Origin: Fictibacillus phosphorivorans
Lineage (GTDB): Bacteria; Bacillota; Bacilli; Bacillales; Fictibacillaceae
DNA length: 64,000 nt
Direction: 5' to 3'
Assembly: GCF_001629705.1 (NCBI RefSeq)
Contig: NZ_CP015378.1
Location: 2,666,001-2,730,000, forward strand
The stretch's first letter is position 1. Each line of letters opens with the position of its first letter. Below, in pieces: positions 1 through 8,418 of this stretch. The position numbers and the translations under genes were made by a program. Under the pieces are notes generated by a model. That model saw nothing but the letters and a program-made list of their open reading frames with translations, made no database searches and was not told the DNA's origin.

Positions 1-531
1 TTCATGAATGCTTTCTAATTCCGTTAACGAGAGGTCTCTGTTCTCTCCCTCTATGTCTTCGACTTGACCACCAACCATTCCTGTTGAACCTGCAGCTTTA
101 GATAAAACAGAAATCATTTGAACCTTTTGGTCCGATGTTAAATAGGAGTTGTTTGCGATTAAGCTGAAGCTCTCTGTTAATAGAGCATCACCTGCTAATA
201 TCGCTTGAGCTTCGCCAAAAACTTTATGGTTCGTGAGTTTCCCTCTTCTATAATCATCATTATCCATAGAAGGAAGATCATCATGAATTAAAGAATACGT
301 ATGAACAAATTCAATTGAACAAACCACGTCTACTACTTCTTCTGTATTCTTTTCAAATGCTTCCAAGACCGCGAGTGCTAAGATCGGTCGTATCCGTTTC
401 CCACCTGCAGAAATGGAATATAGCATCGACTTTTTTAATGTCTCTGGAGCATCCAAGTTTTCTAAATAAGCAACCATCTTTTCTTCAACCAATGTTTTTT
501 TATCTCGAAGATATTGTTCAAACGCTATCAA
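1..531 (-). CDS. ispA: Polyprenyl (farnesyl/geranyl) diphosphate synthase, 3' end outside window
   Basis: Trans-prenyltransferase that condenses isopentenyl diphosphate with allylic diphosphates to make the C15 precursor for menaquinone and undecaprenyl chains. Only the first 177 residues are inside the window. The first aspartate-rich motif DDLPSMD lies at residues 84-90, followed by DDYRRG, with SAGGKRIRP at 41-49 for diphosphate binding. The start is TTG at 531, which overlaps the xseB stop (TTGA) and has AGGAGG about nine bases upstream; no ATG fits. It is the last gene seen of a folD-xseA-xseB-ispA operon, the usual Bacillus order. The second DDxxD motif would lie beyond the window. Confidence 0.93.
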   Translation of the reverse strand, partial: MIAFEQYLRDKKTLVEEKMVAYLENLDAPETLKKSMLYSISAGGKRIRPILALAVLEAFEKNTEEVVDVVCSIEFVHTYSLIHDDLPSMDNDDYRRGKLTNHKVFGEAQAILAGDALLTESFSLIANNSYLTSDQKVQMISVLSKAAGSTGMVGGQVEDIEGENRDLSLTELESIHE

Positions 532-767
532 TGATCTTCCTCCTGAATCGCGAATGGTTCTTCTTTTCCGTCTTCATGCAGTATCGTATCCATCTTCTTC
601 TCAACGTTCTGTAGTTTCGTATGACACAACTTGGATAGTTTCATTCCTTGTTGATACAGATCGATACTTTCTTCTAAAGGAACATCTCCCTGTTCAAGCT
701 TTTCAACGATTTCTTCAAGTTGTATCATCGCTTCTTCAAATGTAAGTTTGCTTGTTTTTTCAGTCAT
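528..767 (-). CDS. xseB: Exodeoxyribonuclease VII small subunit
   Basis: Small subunit of exonuclease VII, which degrades single-stranded DNA in both directions to short oligonucleotides; many copies bind one XseA. The 79 residues are helical, with the family pattern [18 protein letters not shown] and then [11 protein letters not shown]. An in-frame extension upstream to 815 is rejected: ATG at 767 has GGAGG 12 bases upstream and gives the normal length (about 80). The gene overlaps the xseA stop by 8 bases, so the two subunits are probably translationally coupled. The acidic tail [11 protein letters not shown] is variable in the family. Confidence 0.94.
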   Translation of the reverse strand: MTEKTSKLTFEEAMIQLEEIVEKLEQGDVPLEESIDLYQQGMKLSKLCHTKLQNVEKKMDTILHEDGKEEPFAIQEEDH

Positions 768-2121
768 TCGTAAAAGACGCCTCCGTTCCAGTGATGTGAC
801 AATCAACTTGTCCATCTTTTAACTTTATCGTTAATGCATCTCCAACCTTAACCTGCGACACAGACTTGACCAATTCGTCTTTACCTTGCTTATACGTCAA
901 GCTGTAACCGCGATCCATTACAGCTAGAGGATTAAGGGAAGAGAGCCTAGAAATCTTGTTCGAAAAATCCCTCTGGTGTTGCCTTACGTGACGATTTGTT
1001 TCTTTTAACAATGTTTTATGCAGAGAAACGACTCTTTCGTTTGCCTTTTGAAGCTGACCTCTTGGTGAAAACAGCAATAATTGACGTTTGACTTGCGAGA
1101 GTTGATTCTGATGTTGATCAACAAAACTTCCAACCGTACGTTTTAATTGATCCATACACCTATCCAGTTCTTGTTCTTTTTGTTTGATCAATTGAGTTGG
1201 GTATTTAAAGGCATACGATTTTTGCAGTCGTGATAAATGCTGTTGATGACCTGATACGAACTCATTCATCACTCGTTTTAGACGCACATTTCTTTGGAAT
1301 AATCGATCTTTTAGTTCATCTAGATGGGGCACTGCCATTTCAGCAGCAGCTGTTGGTGTTGGAGCTCGAAGATCCGCAACAAAATCTGAAATCGTAAAGT
1401 CCGTTTCATGTCCTACAGCAGAAATGATGGGCAGATTTGATTGAAAGATTGCTCTTGCGACACTTTCTTCATTAAACGCCCACAGTTCTTCTATCGATCC
1501 TCCACCTCGTCCAACGATGAGTACATCTGATTCATTCAAAGCATTCGCTCGTTCGATCGCCCGAACGATGGAGAGAGCAGCTCCTGGTCCTTGAACGAGG
1601 ACTGGATATACAGTGACAGCAGCTAGCGGAAACCTCCGCTTTATGGTAGTCACGATATCCCTTACAGCAGCTCCTGTAGGTGAAGTGATCACACCAATCG
1701 TTGAAGGAAATTTAGGCAGCGGCTTTTTATGTATCGGATCAAAAAGCCCTTGTTGATCTAACGTACTCTTTAAATTTTCGTATGCTAGAAACAAGTTACC
1801 AACACCGTCTTGCTGCATCGTTCTAACATAAAGTTGGTATTGTCCTTGAGGTTCGTAAACAGAGAATGAACCTTGAATCAAAACACTCATTCCTTCTTCA
1901 GGTTTGAAGTTGAGATGTCTGTTGTTTCCTGCAAACATAACAGCAGAAACTCTGCTGTTTGCATCTTTCAGCGTAAAATACAGATGTCCTCTACTATGAA
2001 GCTTCACATTGGATAGTTCACCTTTTACCCAAACGTCTTGTAAGTTACCATCATTTTCAAATAGCCTCTTAATATACCGGGTTACAGCCGATATTGGAAC
2101 ATACCGATTGTTATTTTGCAT
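760..2121 (-). CDS. xseA: Exodeoxyribonuclease VII large subunit
   Basis: Catalytic subunit of exonuclease VII. It has an N-terminal OB-fold (about residues 1-110, with [12 protein letters not shown] and GHLYFTLKD), a catalytic domain with [11 protein letters not shown] and [15 protein letters not shown], and a long coiled-coil C-terminal part that binds XseB. The 453-residue length fits the family (448 in B. subtilis). The start is ATG at 2121, whose A is the last base of the folD stop (TAATG), with GGAAG upstream; the in-frame codons before it lie inside folD. Cotranscribed with folD and xseB. Confidence 0.96.
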   Translation of the reverse strand: MQNNNRYVPISAVTRYIKRLFENDGNLQDVWVKGELSNVKLHSRGHLYFTLKDANSRVSAVMFAGNNRHLNFKPEEGMSVLIQGSFSVYEPQGQYQLYVRTMQQDGVGNLFLAYENLKSTLDQQGLFDPIHKKPLPKFPSTIGVITSPTGAAVRDIVTTIKRRFPLAAVTVYPVLVQGPGAALSIVRAIERANALNESDVLIVGRGGGSIEELWAFNEESVARAIFQSNLPIISAVGHETDFTISDFVADLRAPTPTAAAEMAVPHLDELKDRLFQRNVRLKRVMNEFVSGHQQHLSRLQKSYAFKYPTQLIKQKEQELDRCMDQLKRTVGSFVDQHQNQLSQVKRQLLLFSPRGQLQKANERVVSLHKTLLKETNRHVRQHQRDFSNKISRLSSLNPLAVMDRGYSLTYKQGKDELVKSVSQVKVGDALTIKLKDGQVDCHITGTEASFTND

Positions 2122-2984
2122 TAATGTACTTCCTTTAACTGCTTTCTCCATTTTGAAGCAAGAACCGTATTGTTCATCAACATCGTGATCGTCATAGGGC
2201 CAACTCCACCTGGAACAGGAGTGATATGTTTTGCTTTCGGTTTAATAGCCTCATAGTCTACATCCCCACAAAGCTTTCCATCTTCCTTGCGATTAACCCC
2301 TACATCAATAACAACGGCACCTGCTTTTACCATATCTTCTGTAATAAGGTTCGGTTTTCCTACCGCCGCAATTAAAATATCAGCTTGCAATGTTTGTTCA
2401 CGTAGGTTCTTTGTTCTTGAGTGGCAAAACGTGACCGTCGCATTTTCTTGCAAGAAAAGTTGGCCTGCTGGCTTTCCTACAAGGTTGCTTCTGCCTACAA
2501 CGACAACATGTTTTCCTGAAATATCTTCACCGGTTTGTTTAACCATCTCTAAAATTCCAAGCGGAGTGCAAGGTATGAAAGCTTGCTCATCTCCTGCATG
2601 CATGCGTCCGATATTAATCGGATGAAAACCGTCTACATCTTTTTCAGGCAGAATGGTTTCAATTACTTTTGATTCACTAATATGTGAAGGAAGGGGAAGT
2701 TGTACGAGTATCCCATCGATTTGTTCGTCATTGTTGAACGCTTGAATGTATTGCAACAATTCATTCTCAGAAATAGTTTCAGGAAGCTCAGTCAGTACAG
2801 AATGCATACCGAGCTCTTTACACGTTCTTTCTTTTGCTAATACATATGAACGAGACGCTGGGTGATCGCCTACTAGAATAACAGCTAAACCTGGAACAAT
2901 TCCTTCTTGTTTAAGGTCTTGGATCTCTGTTGCAAGTTTTTCTCTGATCTCTCTCGCAATTTGTTTTCCGTCTAAAACAGCCAT
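2121..2984 (-). CDS. folD: Bifunctional methylenetetrahydrofolate dehydrogenase / methenyltetrahydrofolate cyclohydrolase
   Basis: Interconverts 5,10-methylene-, 5,10-methenyl- and 10-formyl-tetrahydrofolate using NADP in the cytoplasm, supplying one-carbon units for purines and formyl-Met. The 287 residues show the catalytic Tyr/Lys pair (Y47, K51 in SYVLAK), the signature DVDGFHPINIGRM, the Rossmann segment VVVGRSNLVGKP and the C-terminal PVPGGVGPMT. ATG at 2984 follows AGGGGG. It is first in the folD-xseA-xseB-ispA run and starts 40 bases after nusB. Its one-carbon role also connects with the glycine cleavage genes further along the window. Confidence 0.97.
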   Translation of the reverse strand: MAVLDGKQIAREIREKLATEIQDLKQEGIVPGLAVILVGDHPASRSYVLAKERTCKELGMHSVLTELPETISENELLQYIQAFNNDEQIDGILVQLPLPSHISESKVIETILPEKDVDGFHPINIGRMHAGDEQAFIPCTPLGILEMVKQTGEDISGKHVVVVGRSNLVGKPAGQLFLQENATVTFCHSRTKNLREQTLQADILIAAVGKPNLITEDMVKAGAVVIDVGVNRKEDGKLCGDVDYEAIKPKAKHITPVPGGVGPMTITMLMNNTVLASKWRKQLKEVH

Positions 2985-3024
2985 TCTAAAGTCCCCCTCA
3001 AAAGTAGTTGGTTTTTTTATTCAA

Positions 3025-3420
3025 TTAATTATTGTTAATATCTTTGACTATTTTTCCTAGGACTCCATTTACGAAACGTCCTGCTTCTTCACCGCCGAAG
3101 ATTTTTGCTGTTTCAATCGCTTCGTTCAAAGTAACGTTCTTTGGAACCTCTTTCATGAACAACCATTCGTAAGCAGCCATCTGAAGAACGACACGTTCAA
3201 CGTTCGCTAGTCTAGAAAAGCTCCATTTCTCTAAATAAGGCGTTAGAAAACGCTCGATTTCTTCTTTCTTTTCAACCGTACCATGAACCATACTTGTTAA
3301 AAATTCGTCTGATGGCTCTCCTTCTAAAACATGCTCCATAGCTTCACTAGCTGAGATGTCACTTACTTCAATTTGAAAAAGCGATTGAAATGCCTTTTCT
3401 CTGGCAAGTCTGCGTTTCAT
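3025..3420 (-). CDS. nusB: Transcription antitermination factor NusB
   Basis: All-helical RNA-binding factor that, with S10 (NusE), binds boxA and prevents premature termination in rRNA operons. At 131 residues it matches the family, with the N-terminal RRLAREKAFQSLFQIE and the C-terminal signature NVERVVLQMAAYEW followed by NEAIETAKIFG. AGGAAG precedes the ATG by seven bases. It is followed after 40 bases by folD on the same strand, as in B. subtilis. Upstream lies a 600-base repeat-containing gap, so it probably has its own promoter. Confidence 0.97.
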   Translation of the reverse strand: MKRRLAREKAFQSLFQIEVSDISASEAMEHVLEGEPSDEFLTSMVHGTVEKKEEIERFLTPYLEKWSFSRLANVERVVLQMAAYEWLFMKEVPKNVTLNEAIETAKIFGGEEAGRFVNGVLGKIVKDINNN

Positions 3421-3591
3421 AATCCGACTTCCTTTCTATTTGCGAACAATTTCTATCTAGCATAATACCATATTGTGAGGACTCGTTACAATCCGAACAA
3501 TGGACTTACTAACCCTTCCGAACATTCAGTTTTTTTCAATCTATTAAGGGTCAAATAGTTAAAAAACTAAATACTGATGTATTATAATTCA

Positions 3592-3744
3592 TTGTTGCTT
3601 TGAAGGGAGTTGATTTCCTTTCCAGATGCTCGCTTTCCGCGGGGCAGACGGTGAGCCACATTTGTACGTTTCCGTATAAGTGTCTCACCTTCCCGCCTGT
3701 CCTAGCCTAGAGTCTCACATCCTCCACTCCAATCAACAGTCAAA
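3592..3744 (+). repeat. Dispersed hairpin-like repeat, copy A
   Basis: About 153 nt, roughly 80% identical by eye to a second copy at 59703-59856 in the same orientation. Shared blocks include GCTCGCTTTCCG, GGTGAGCCACATT, AGTGTCTCACCT and CCGCCTGTCCTAGCC. The ends (TTGTTGCTTTGAAGG and CAATCAACAGTCAAA) are imperfect inverted repeats and the inner GGTGAG/CTCACC pair, so the whole can fold into a long hairpin. It has no ORF. I recall similar sequences scattered through Bacillaceae genomes, consistent with a non-autonomous, MITE-like element. Confidence 0.75.
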
Positions 3745-3840
3745 AAAGAAAAAGATAAAAAGATTCCCACTCAATACCAAGTGGGGTATCTAAGCTGTTT
3801 ATTCAGTAATTTGAAGAGATAATTCTAGCAATTCCGGGCT

Positions 3841-3903
3841 TAATGCGGCGAGTTTGAACAATAATTCGGCGAGATTTCCCCATATAGCGGCGAGTCGACA
3901 TCA
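3841..3903 (+). repeat. 21-bp-period array, core CGGCGAG, three units
   Basis: The 7-nt core CGGCGAG starts at 3846, 3867 and 3888, exactly 21 bp apart, each preceded by an AT-rich TTAAT/ATAAT/ATATA stretch. It is led in by CCGGGCTTAAT and closed by CGAGTCGACA. A sister array at 12115-12176 has the same three-unit layout. Noncoding; function unknown. Confidence 0.75.
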
Positions 3904-3969
3904 CTCGACTACTATTACGCAACTTATACCCCGCCTCAAGATAATTTCAACGAACATCGTTTTTAACAA

Positions 3970-4013
3970 CAAGAAAAAAGACCAAAGGGCAAGTAGAACC
4001 TCACCCTTTGATC
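3970..4013 (-). terminator. Rho-independent terminator after yqhY/accBC
   Basis: On the minus strand a 10-bp stem (GATCAAAGGG with CCCTTTGGTC, arms 3980-3989 and 4004-4013) is followed by a T-rich run. It lies just past the yqhY stop. Confidence 0.85.
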
Positions 4014-4016
4014 TTT

Positions 4017-4424
4017 TTAATAATCTACTTCTGGTGCTTCATTCTGTTTTTCTTTTGAATCAAATTGAACACCTACAACGAATACGTTGATATCCGTTGC
4101 TTCTAGTGCTGTCATGTCTAGAAGAGCTTGTCTGATATAATCTTGAATTTTTTGAGCTACATCTGGAATCGCAACTCCATATTTCATAGATACGTAAACA
4201 TCAATAGAAATACCTGCTTCTGAGAGTTCAACTTTAACGCCTTTGCCGTGCGTTTTCTTTCCAAGTCGCTCAACTACACCACTTGCAAAGCTGCCTCTCA
4301 TGGAAGCCACACCGTCTACGTCAGAAGCCGCAATACTTGCAATGACTTCGATAACTTCAGGTGAGATCTCCACTTTTCCTAATTCTGATGAGTAACTTTC
4401 CATTTCAAATGATAGTTCGTTCAT
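4017..4424 (-). CDS. yqhY: Asp23/Gls24 family protein YqhY
   Basis: Cytoplasmic Asp23-family protein conserved next to accB-accC. Work on the B. subtilis homologue links it to control of acetyl-CoA carboxylase, whose loss is poorly tolerated. The 135 residues carry the family core: GKVEISPEVIEVIASIAAS, GVERLGKK-type segments, GVKVELSEAGISIDVYVS and VNVFVVG-type ending. I chose ATG at 4424, ten bases after GGAGG; an in-frame TTG at 4427 is the alternative. It is 16 bases after accC and is the last gene before a strong terminator, so it is cotranscribed with accB-accC. The exact biochemical activity is unknown. Confidence 0.9.
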   Translation of the reverse strand: MNELSFEMESYSSELGKVEISPEVIEVIASIAASDVDGVASMRGSFASGVVERLGKKTHGKGVKVELSEAGISIDVYVSMKYGVAIPDVAQKIQDYIRQALLDMTALEATDINVFVVGVQFDSKEKQNEAPEVDY

Positions 4425-4443
4425 CAATTAAACACCTCCGTAC

Positions 4444-5802
4444 TTATTCGCTTTTTGAAGTTAAATCATGATTTTCTAAAAACTTTGTATTAAAGTCACC
4501 ATTCACAAAAGTCTCATGGTTTAACAGACGCAGGTGGAACGGAATGGTCGTATGAATTCCTTCGATCACAAACTCACTCAATGCACGCTTCATACGGTCG
4601 ATCGCTTCTTGCCTAGTATTTCCATAAGTAATAACTTTAGCAATCATAGAATCATAAAATGGAGGAATCGTATAGCCAGGATAAACAGCGGAATCTACTC
4701 GAACACCTAGTCCGCCTGGAGGAAGGTACATTTCAATCTTCCCAGCAGATGGCATAAAGTTTTTCTCAGGATTCTCAGCATTTATTCTGCATTCGATCGA
4801 CCAACCATCAAACTCGATATCTTCTTGTTTGTAACGTAATCTTTCGCCTGAAGCAACTTTAATCTGTTCCTTGATTAGATCGATTCCAGTTACCATCTCA
4901 GTTACAGGATGTTCTACTTGGATGCGAGTATTCATCTCCATGAAATAGAAGTCACCCGTATTATGATCAAAGATAAATTCAACCGTACCAGCACCAGAAT
5001 ATTGAACAGCTTCAGCTGCTTTAACTGCCGCTTCTCCCATCTCTTGGCGTTTAGATGGCGAGATAGCAGGAGATGGCGTCTCTTCTAAAAGCTTTTGAAG
5101 ACGTCTTTGGATACTGCAGTCTCGTTCTCCTAAATGGATCACATTCCCATGGTTATCTGCAAGCACCTGTATTTCAACATGTCGGAAATCTTCAATATAT
5201 TTTTCAATATACACACCTGGGTTACCAAAAGCGGTTGCTGCTTCTTGCTGAGTAATCGCAATGCCTTTTAAGAGTTCCGCTTCGTTCTTAGCTACGCGGA
5301 TCCCTTTACCCCCACCGCCTGCTGTTGCTTTAATAATTACAGGATACCCAATTTTGTTGCTGAGTTCAATGGCTTCTTCCTTGTCCCTAATAATCCCCTC
5401 AGAACCTGGTACGATTGGAACTCCGGCATCTGCCATCGTTGCTCTTGCAACATCTTTAATACCCATTTTGTTGATCGCTTCAGCACTTGGACCGACAAAC
5501 GTTACATTGCATTCATTGCAAAGTTCTGCAAAGTCCGCGTTCTCTGCCAAAAATCCATATCCAGGATGAATGGCTTCTGAACCAGTTAGTGTTGCAACGC
5601 TCATTATGTTCGTGAAGTTCAAATAACTATCTTTTGAAGCAGTTGGTCCGATACAATAAGCCTCATCTGCCAGACGGACATGCAGGGCATCTTTATCAGC
5701 TTCTGAATAAACGGCTACTGTTTCAACACCAAGTTCTTTGCATGCTCGAATAATCCTTACAGCAATCTCACCACGGTTTGCTACTAATAGCTTTTTAATC
5801 AT
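4444..5802 (-). CDS. accC: Acetyl-CoA carboxylase, biotin carboxylase subunit
   Basis: ATP-grasp enzyme that carboxylates the biotin on AccB using ATP and bicarbonate, the first half-reaction of malonyl-CoA synthesis. Seen are the N-terminal [15 protein letters not shown], the glycine-rich ATP loop GGGGKGIRV (about 162-170), HVEIQVLAD and the catalytic segment [15 protein letters not shown] with its Glu and Arg residues. The 452-residue length is typical. Two ATGs compete: the first (5808) is only two or three bases from AGGAGG, so the second (5802, MIKKLL), spaced eight bases, is preferred. It lies 12 bases downstream of accB. Confidence 0.97.
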   Translation of the reverse strand: MIKKLLVANRGEIAVRIIRACKELGVETVAVYSEADKDALHVRLADEAYCIGPTASKDSYLNFTNIMSVATLTGSEAIHPGYGFLAENADFAELCNECNVTFVGPSAEAINKMGIKDVARATMADAGVPIVPGSEGIIRDKEEAIELSNKIGYPVIIKATAGGGGKGIRVAKNEAELLKGIAITQQEAATAFGNPGVYIEKYIEDFRHVEIQVLADNHGNVIHLGERDCSIQRRLQKLLEETPSPAISPSKRQEMGEAAVKAAEAVQYSGAGTVEFIFDHNTGDFYFMEMNTRIQVEHPVTEMVTGIDLIKEQIKVASGERLRYKQEDIEFDGWSIECRINAENPEKNFMPSAGKIEMYLPPGGLGVRVDSAVYPGYTIPPFYDSMIAKVITYGNTRQEAIDRMKRALSEFVIEGIHTTIPFHLRLLNHETFVNGDFNTKFLENHDLTSKSE

Positions 5803-5814
5803 AGACATACCCTC

Positions 5815-6318
5815 CTATTCTGCTTTCACAAGGAACAGAGGTTGTCCGTATTCTACTAATTGTCCGTTCTCAACTAATACTTTTACAATCTCACCATTAA
5901 CTTCAGATTCGATCTCATTGAATAATTTCATTGCCTCGATGATACATACGATGCTATCTTTTGAAACTTTATCTCCTGGCTTTACGAATGCATCCACATC
6001 TGGAGATGAAGCAGCATAGAACGTTCCTACCATAGGTGAAACTACTTTATGTAAGTTAGCGTCGTCGTCTGCATTCTTCGTTTCTTGTTTAACTTCGGTA
6101 TTTTCCTTCACTGTTTCAGCTGCTGGAGCTTGTTCTTTTACTGGTGGTGCTTGAGTGACTACAGGCTGGGAAACTACTTCTTCAGCTCCGTATGAAACTA
6201 CTGATCCACTGTCCTTTTTAAGAACAATCTTAGAACCGTCATTTTCGTATTTGAATTCGTTGATGCTTGATTTGTCAATAAGTTTAATCAATTCACGGAT
6301 TTCTTGTATTTTTAACAT
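5815..6318 (-). CDS. accB: Acetyl-CoA carboxylase, biotin carboxyl carrier protein
   Basis: Carries covalently bound biotin between the biotin carboxylase and carboxyltransferase sites. The 167 residues form an N-terminal dimerisation helix (1-35), a flexible Pro/Ala/Glu linker (about 50-88) and a C-terminal biotinyl domain (about 90-167), where EAMKLFNE places the biotinylated lysine at K131. AGGAG lies eight bases before the ATG. First gene of the accB-accC-yqhY operon. A 308-base leader region upstream contains a near-perfect CcpA cre site. Confidence 0.97.
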   Translation of the reverse strand: MLKIQEIRELIKLIDKSSINEFKYENDGSKIVLKKDSGSVVSYGAEEVVSQPVVTQAPPVKEQAPAAETVKENTEVKQETKNADDDANLHKVVSPMVGTFYAASSPDVDAFVKPGDKVSKDSIVCIIEAMKLFNEIESEVNGEIVKVLVENGQLVEYGQPLFLVKAE

Positions 6319-6476
6319 GCTCTCTACTCCTTTTTACAATCCTATCCAGTTTAGGTTTTTTATTTAGCACCTTCTATTGTGACTAGGTCTTAACACATGT
6401 AAATATACCACATTTCTCTTTTCGTGGATACATTAGAATCATGTTAAAGTTAATAGTACACGATAACGCCTTACAT

Positions 6477-6490
6477 TGTAAGCGTTTACG
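6477..6490. promoter_or_regulatory. Candidate CcpA cre site upstream of accB
   Basis: The 14-mer TGTAAGCGTTTACG matches the cre pattern TGWAARCGYTWWCA at all but the last position and is nearly palindromic. It sits about 160 bases before the accB start in the 308-base gap after spoIIIAH. The rest of that gap shows no gene, only AT-rich possible promoter sequence. Direct control of accB by CcpA is inferred. Confidence 0.4.
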
Positions 6491-6584
6491 AATACTCTTC
6501 ACATCTTTCTATCATTTCCCTTCACTAAGAAATGCAAACTATTAATGACACTATAAGTTTCTATCCAATATATCATGAAAACGC

Positions 6585-6614
6585 AAAAAGAAAAAAGCCG
6601 GAAATCCCGGCTTT
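6585..6614 (-). terminator. Terminator of the spoIIIA operon
   Basis: Perfect 8-bp stem AAAGCCGG/CCGGCTTT (6607-6614 and 6594-6601, 5-nt loop), followed on the minus strand by TTTTTTCTTTTT. Thirteen bases after the spoIIIAH stop. Confidence 0.9.
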
Positions 6615-6626
6615 CAAATTCTTCGT

Positions 6627-7139
6627 TTATTTAGATGCATGATATTCAACGGCAACTGTTTTATTGCTGCCAAGATGTTCATTGGCAACGTTCATGATCT
6701 CAACTACTTCTTTTTTCGATAGTTTATCCGCCTTTACGATTACTTTGATCTCATTGTTCATCGTGCTTACTAAAGCGTCATTGAATCCCATCGATTTGAT
6801 CAATGTTTCTACTGTTGATTCTTGCATCGTAAGTGACTGAAGTTCTGTCATCTTCGCCCAAGCATCAGCTTGAACTTCAGCAGAGGCGTCCTCAGATCCA
6901 GCAACCGCTACATAATCAGCACTCATCTCATCACGCACTTCATCTCGCTCAAGACGTAGTGCTGTAAAAACATCATCGTTTGCAACACCTGAAACTGTCG
7001 CTTCCTTACCTGACTTCTTTCCTGCCTCCAAGTATGCAAGATCATCGGTCCCACCAGGCGCTGTGATGTAATACACCGACAACACAATGATTAAGCTGAG
7101 CATAGTTAGAAGCCAAACGGTTTGTTTTTTCAATAACAT
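6627..7139 (-). CDS. spoIIIAH: Stage III sporulation protein AH
   Basis: Mother-cell membrane protein whose extracellular YscJ-like domain binds SpoIIQ from the forespore, making the feeding-tube channel across the intermembrane space. The 170 residues have one N-terminal membrane segment (about 8-27, TVWLLTMLSLIIVLSVYYI), an Asp/Glu-rich linker and a C-terminal ring-building domain (about 85-170). Last gene of the eight-gene spoIIIA operon, four bases after spoIIIAG, and followed directly by a terminator. Confidence 0.95.
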   Translation of the reverse strand: MLLKKQTVWLLTMLSLIIVLSVYYITAPGGTDDLAYLEAGKKSGKEATVSGVANDDVFTALRLERDEVRDEMSADYVAVAGSEDASAEVQADAWAKMTELQSLTMQESTVETLIKSMGFNDALVSTMNNEIKVIVKADKLSKKEVVEIMNVANEHLGSNKTVAVEYHASK

Positions 7140-7143
7140 TTGA

Positions 7144-7785
7144 TTATTCCCCCTCAGGATTTTTTGGTCCTACGAAAATCTGGTCACTACCTATATCAAA
7201 AACTTTTTTTACGAGCTCTATGATCATAGACTTTGTCTGGATGTTCTCTGCACCTTGTGCCAACACAGCTACACCTTTAATCTTTGGTTTTTCTGTTGTA
7301 ACGATGATCGGCTCTTCTCTGCCATCATTAGAGATGATGACTACTTTTTCATCTATCTTTTGATCTTCTATCGTTCTCTTGCCACCATTTTTATCATTTT
7401 CAGAAGTTGTTTGACTCTGTGTGCTATCATCTGTAACGAACTCTTTTTTCTCCGTTGTAGAAAGTTCAACCCAGACTGACACTTTGCCTACGCCTTGCAT
7501 TTGCTCTAATAGATCTTTCAGTTCGTTCGAGTAACGATCTTCATAGGTTTTAATATTCTTGTCTGTGACTTCTTTCGCTTGTTTAAAAACCGCCTCGGAT
7601 TTAACCTTTGTTTCTGGCACTAGCCCGTTTAATGAACTTTTTTGAGCAGGGGAGTCTATCATCTTGCTAATAAACATAAGAGAAATTCCCAATAGGAGTA
7701 AGACAAGTAAGTACTTTTGTTTATTCCCTGCTTTATCACTCAGCTGCAGCCGTTTTTTTATCTGTTCCCAAAATGAACGTTTCAT
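7144..7785 (-). CDS. spoIIIAG: Stage III sporulation protein AG
   Basis: Forms the large ring of the SpoIIIA-SpoIIQ channel in the outer forespore membrane. The 213 residues show a short cytoplasmic start, a membrane segment at about 25-42 (YLLVLLLLGISLMFISKMI) and an extracellular domain with LEQMQGVGKVSVWVELS, a Thr/Ser/Asp-rich loop and a beta-rich C-terminal part ending VFDIGSDQIFVGPKNPEGE. Overlaps the spoIIIAF stop by four bases (ATGA). Confidence 0.95.
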   Translation of the reverse strand: MKRSFWEQIKKRLQLSDKAGNKQKYLLVLLLLGISLMFISKMIDSPAQKSSLNGLVPETKVKSEAVFKQAKEVTDKNIKTYEDRYSNELKDLLEQMQGVGKVSVWVELSTTEKKEFVTDDSTQSQTTSENDKNGGKRTIEDQKIDEKVVIISNDGREEPIIVTTEKPKIKGVAVLAQGAENIQTKSMIIELVKKVFDIGSDQIFVGPKNPEGE

Positions 7786-8408
7786 TGGGATGACTCCTCT
7801 CCCCCTTCCAAATGTATATCAACTTTGTCTGCATCCAGCTGCCATTGATCAGCTAAAAACTGGATGACTTCGCTTGAGACCGGTGGTTCGAGAGATTCTT
7901 TTCTCTCTGGACCAGAAACGCTTACATCTACTTCTGTTACTTCAGAGATTCTTGCTTGATCGTGAAACTTGGCTAGTACCACTTTGGCACCCCTAATATC
8001 TTCAGGTTCCAACGGCTCTTTACCGATTTCCGTTTGAATTTGAAGATCAACAATCTCTAACTCATAGGTCTGTTTCAACTCCTCTTGAACTTGTTTTTTC
8101 ATTGGGACAGCCATTTGCTCTAATATATATGCACGTTGAGCGGATTGTATTTCACTTTTATTCTCTTCTATCGAATTTTTTATTTCGTCTTCTTTCTCAG
8201 CCGCTGGTAAATCCATAGCAAGAAACACTTGATCGAGATCTGAGTTTATTAGTTTGAACAGTGGTGAGAGCATGGCAAGCAGGATGAGCAAACCTACAAC
8301 CATCTTGATATAATTTTGAAATTGATTGCCAGGTAACAACAGCTCGATGACTCCTGCTAAAAGTACAAGAATAATAATATTGGTTATCCATTCCGTTAAA
8401 AATGCCAT
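7782..8408 (-). CDS. spoIIIAF: Stage III sporulation protein AF
   Basis: Component of the mother-cell SpoIIIA complex. The 208 residues begin with two membrane segments (about 5-25 and 35-52, WITNIIILVLLAGVIELLLP and IKMVVGLLILLAMLSPLF), followed by a soluble domain with the YscJ-like ring-building fold reported for this family (about 85-200). Its position between AE and AG and its length match B. subtilis. Confidence 0.94.
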   Translation of the reverse strand: MAFLTEWITNIIILVLLAGVIELLLPGNQFQNYIKMVVGLLILLAMLSPLFKLINSDLDQVFLAMDLPAAEKEDEIKNSIEENKSEIQSAQRAYILEQMAVPMKKQVQEELKQTYELEIVDLQIQTEIGKEPLEPEDIRGAKVVLAKFHDQARISEVTEVDVSVSGPERKESLEPPVSSEVIQFLADQWQLDADKVDIHLEGGEESSQ

Positions 8409-8418
8409 AACTCACCTC

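Larger units (their letters stand above)
3421..4016. other. Intergenic region with two kinds of repeat
   Basis: About 600 bases between nusB and yqhY with no supportable gene. From nusB outward it holds the nusB leader, a 153-nt hairpin-like repeat (3592-3744), a three-unit 21-bp array (3841-3900) and the yqhY terminator (3970-4013). The small ORFs here have no ribosome binding site. Confidence 0.7.

Noticed and set aside
3841..3903. Possible CRISPR array
   Set aside because: Cores are only 7 nt with 14-nt spacers, three units, no cas genes and the same array repeated elsewhere; not CRISPR.
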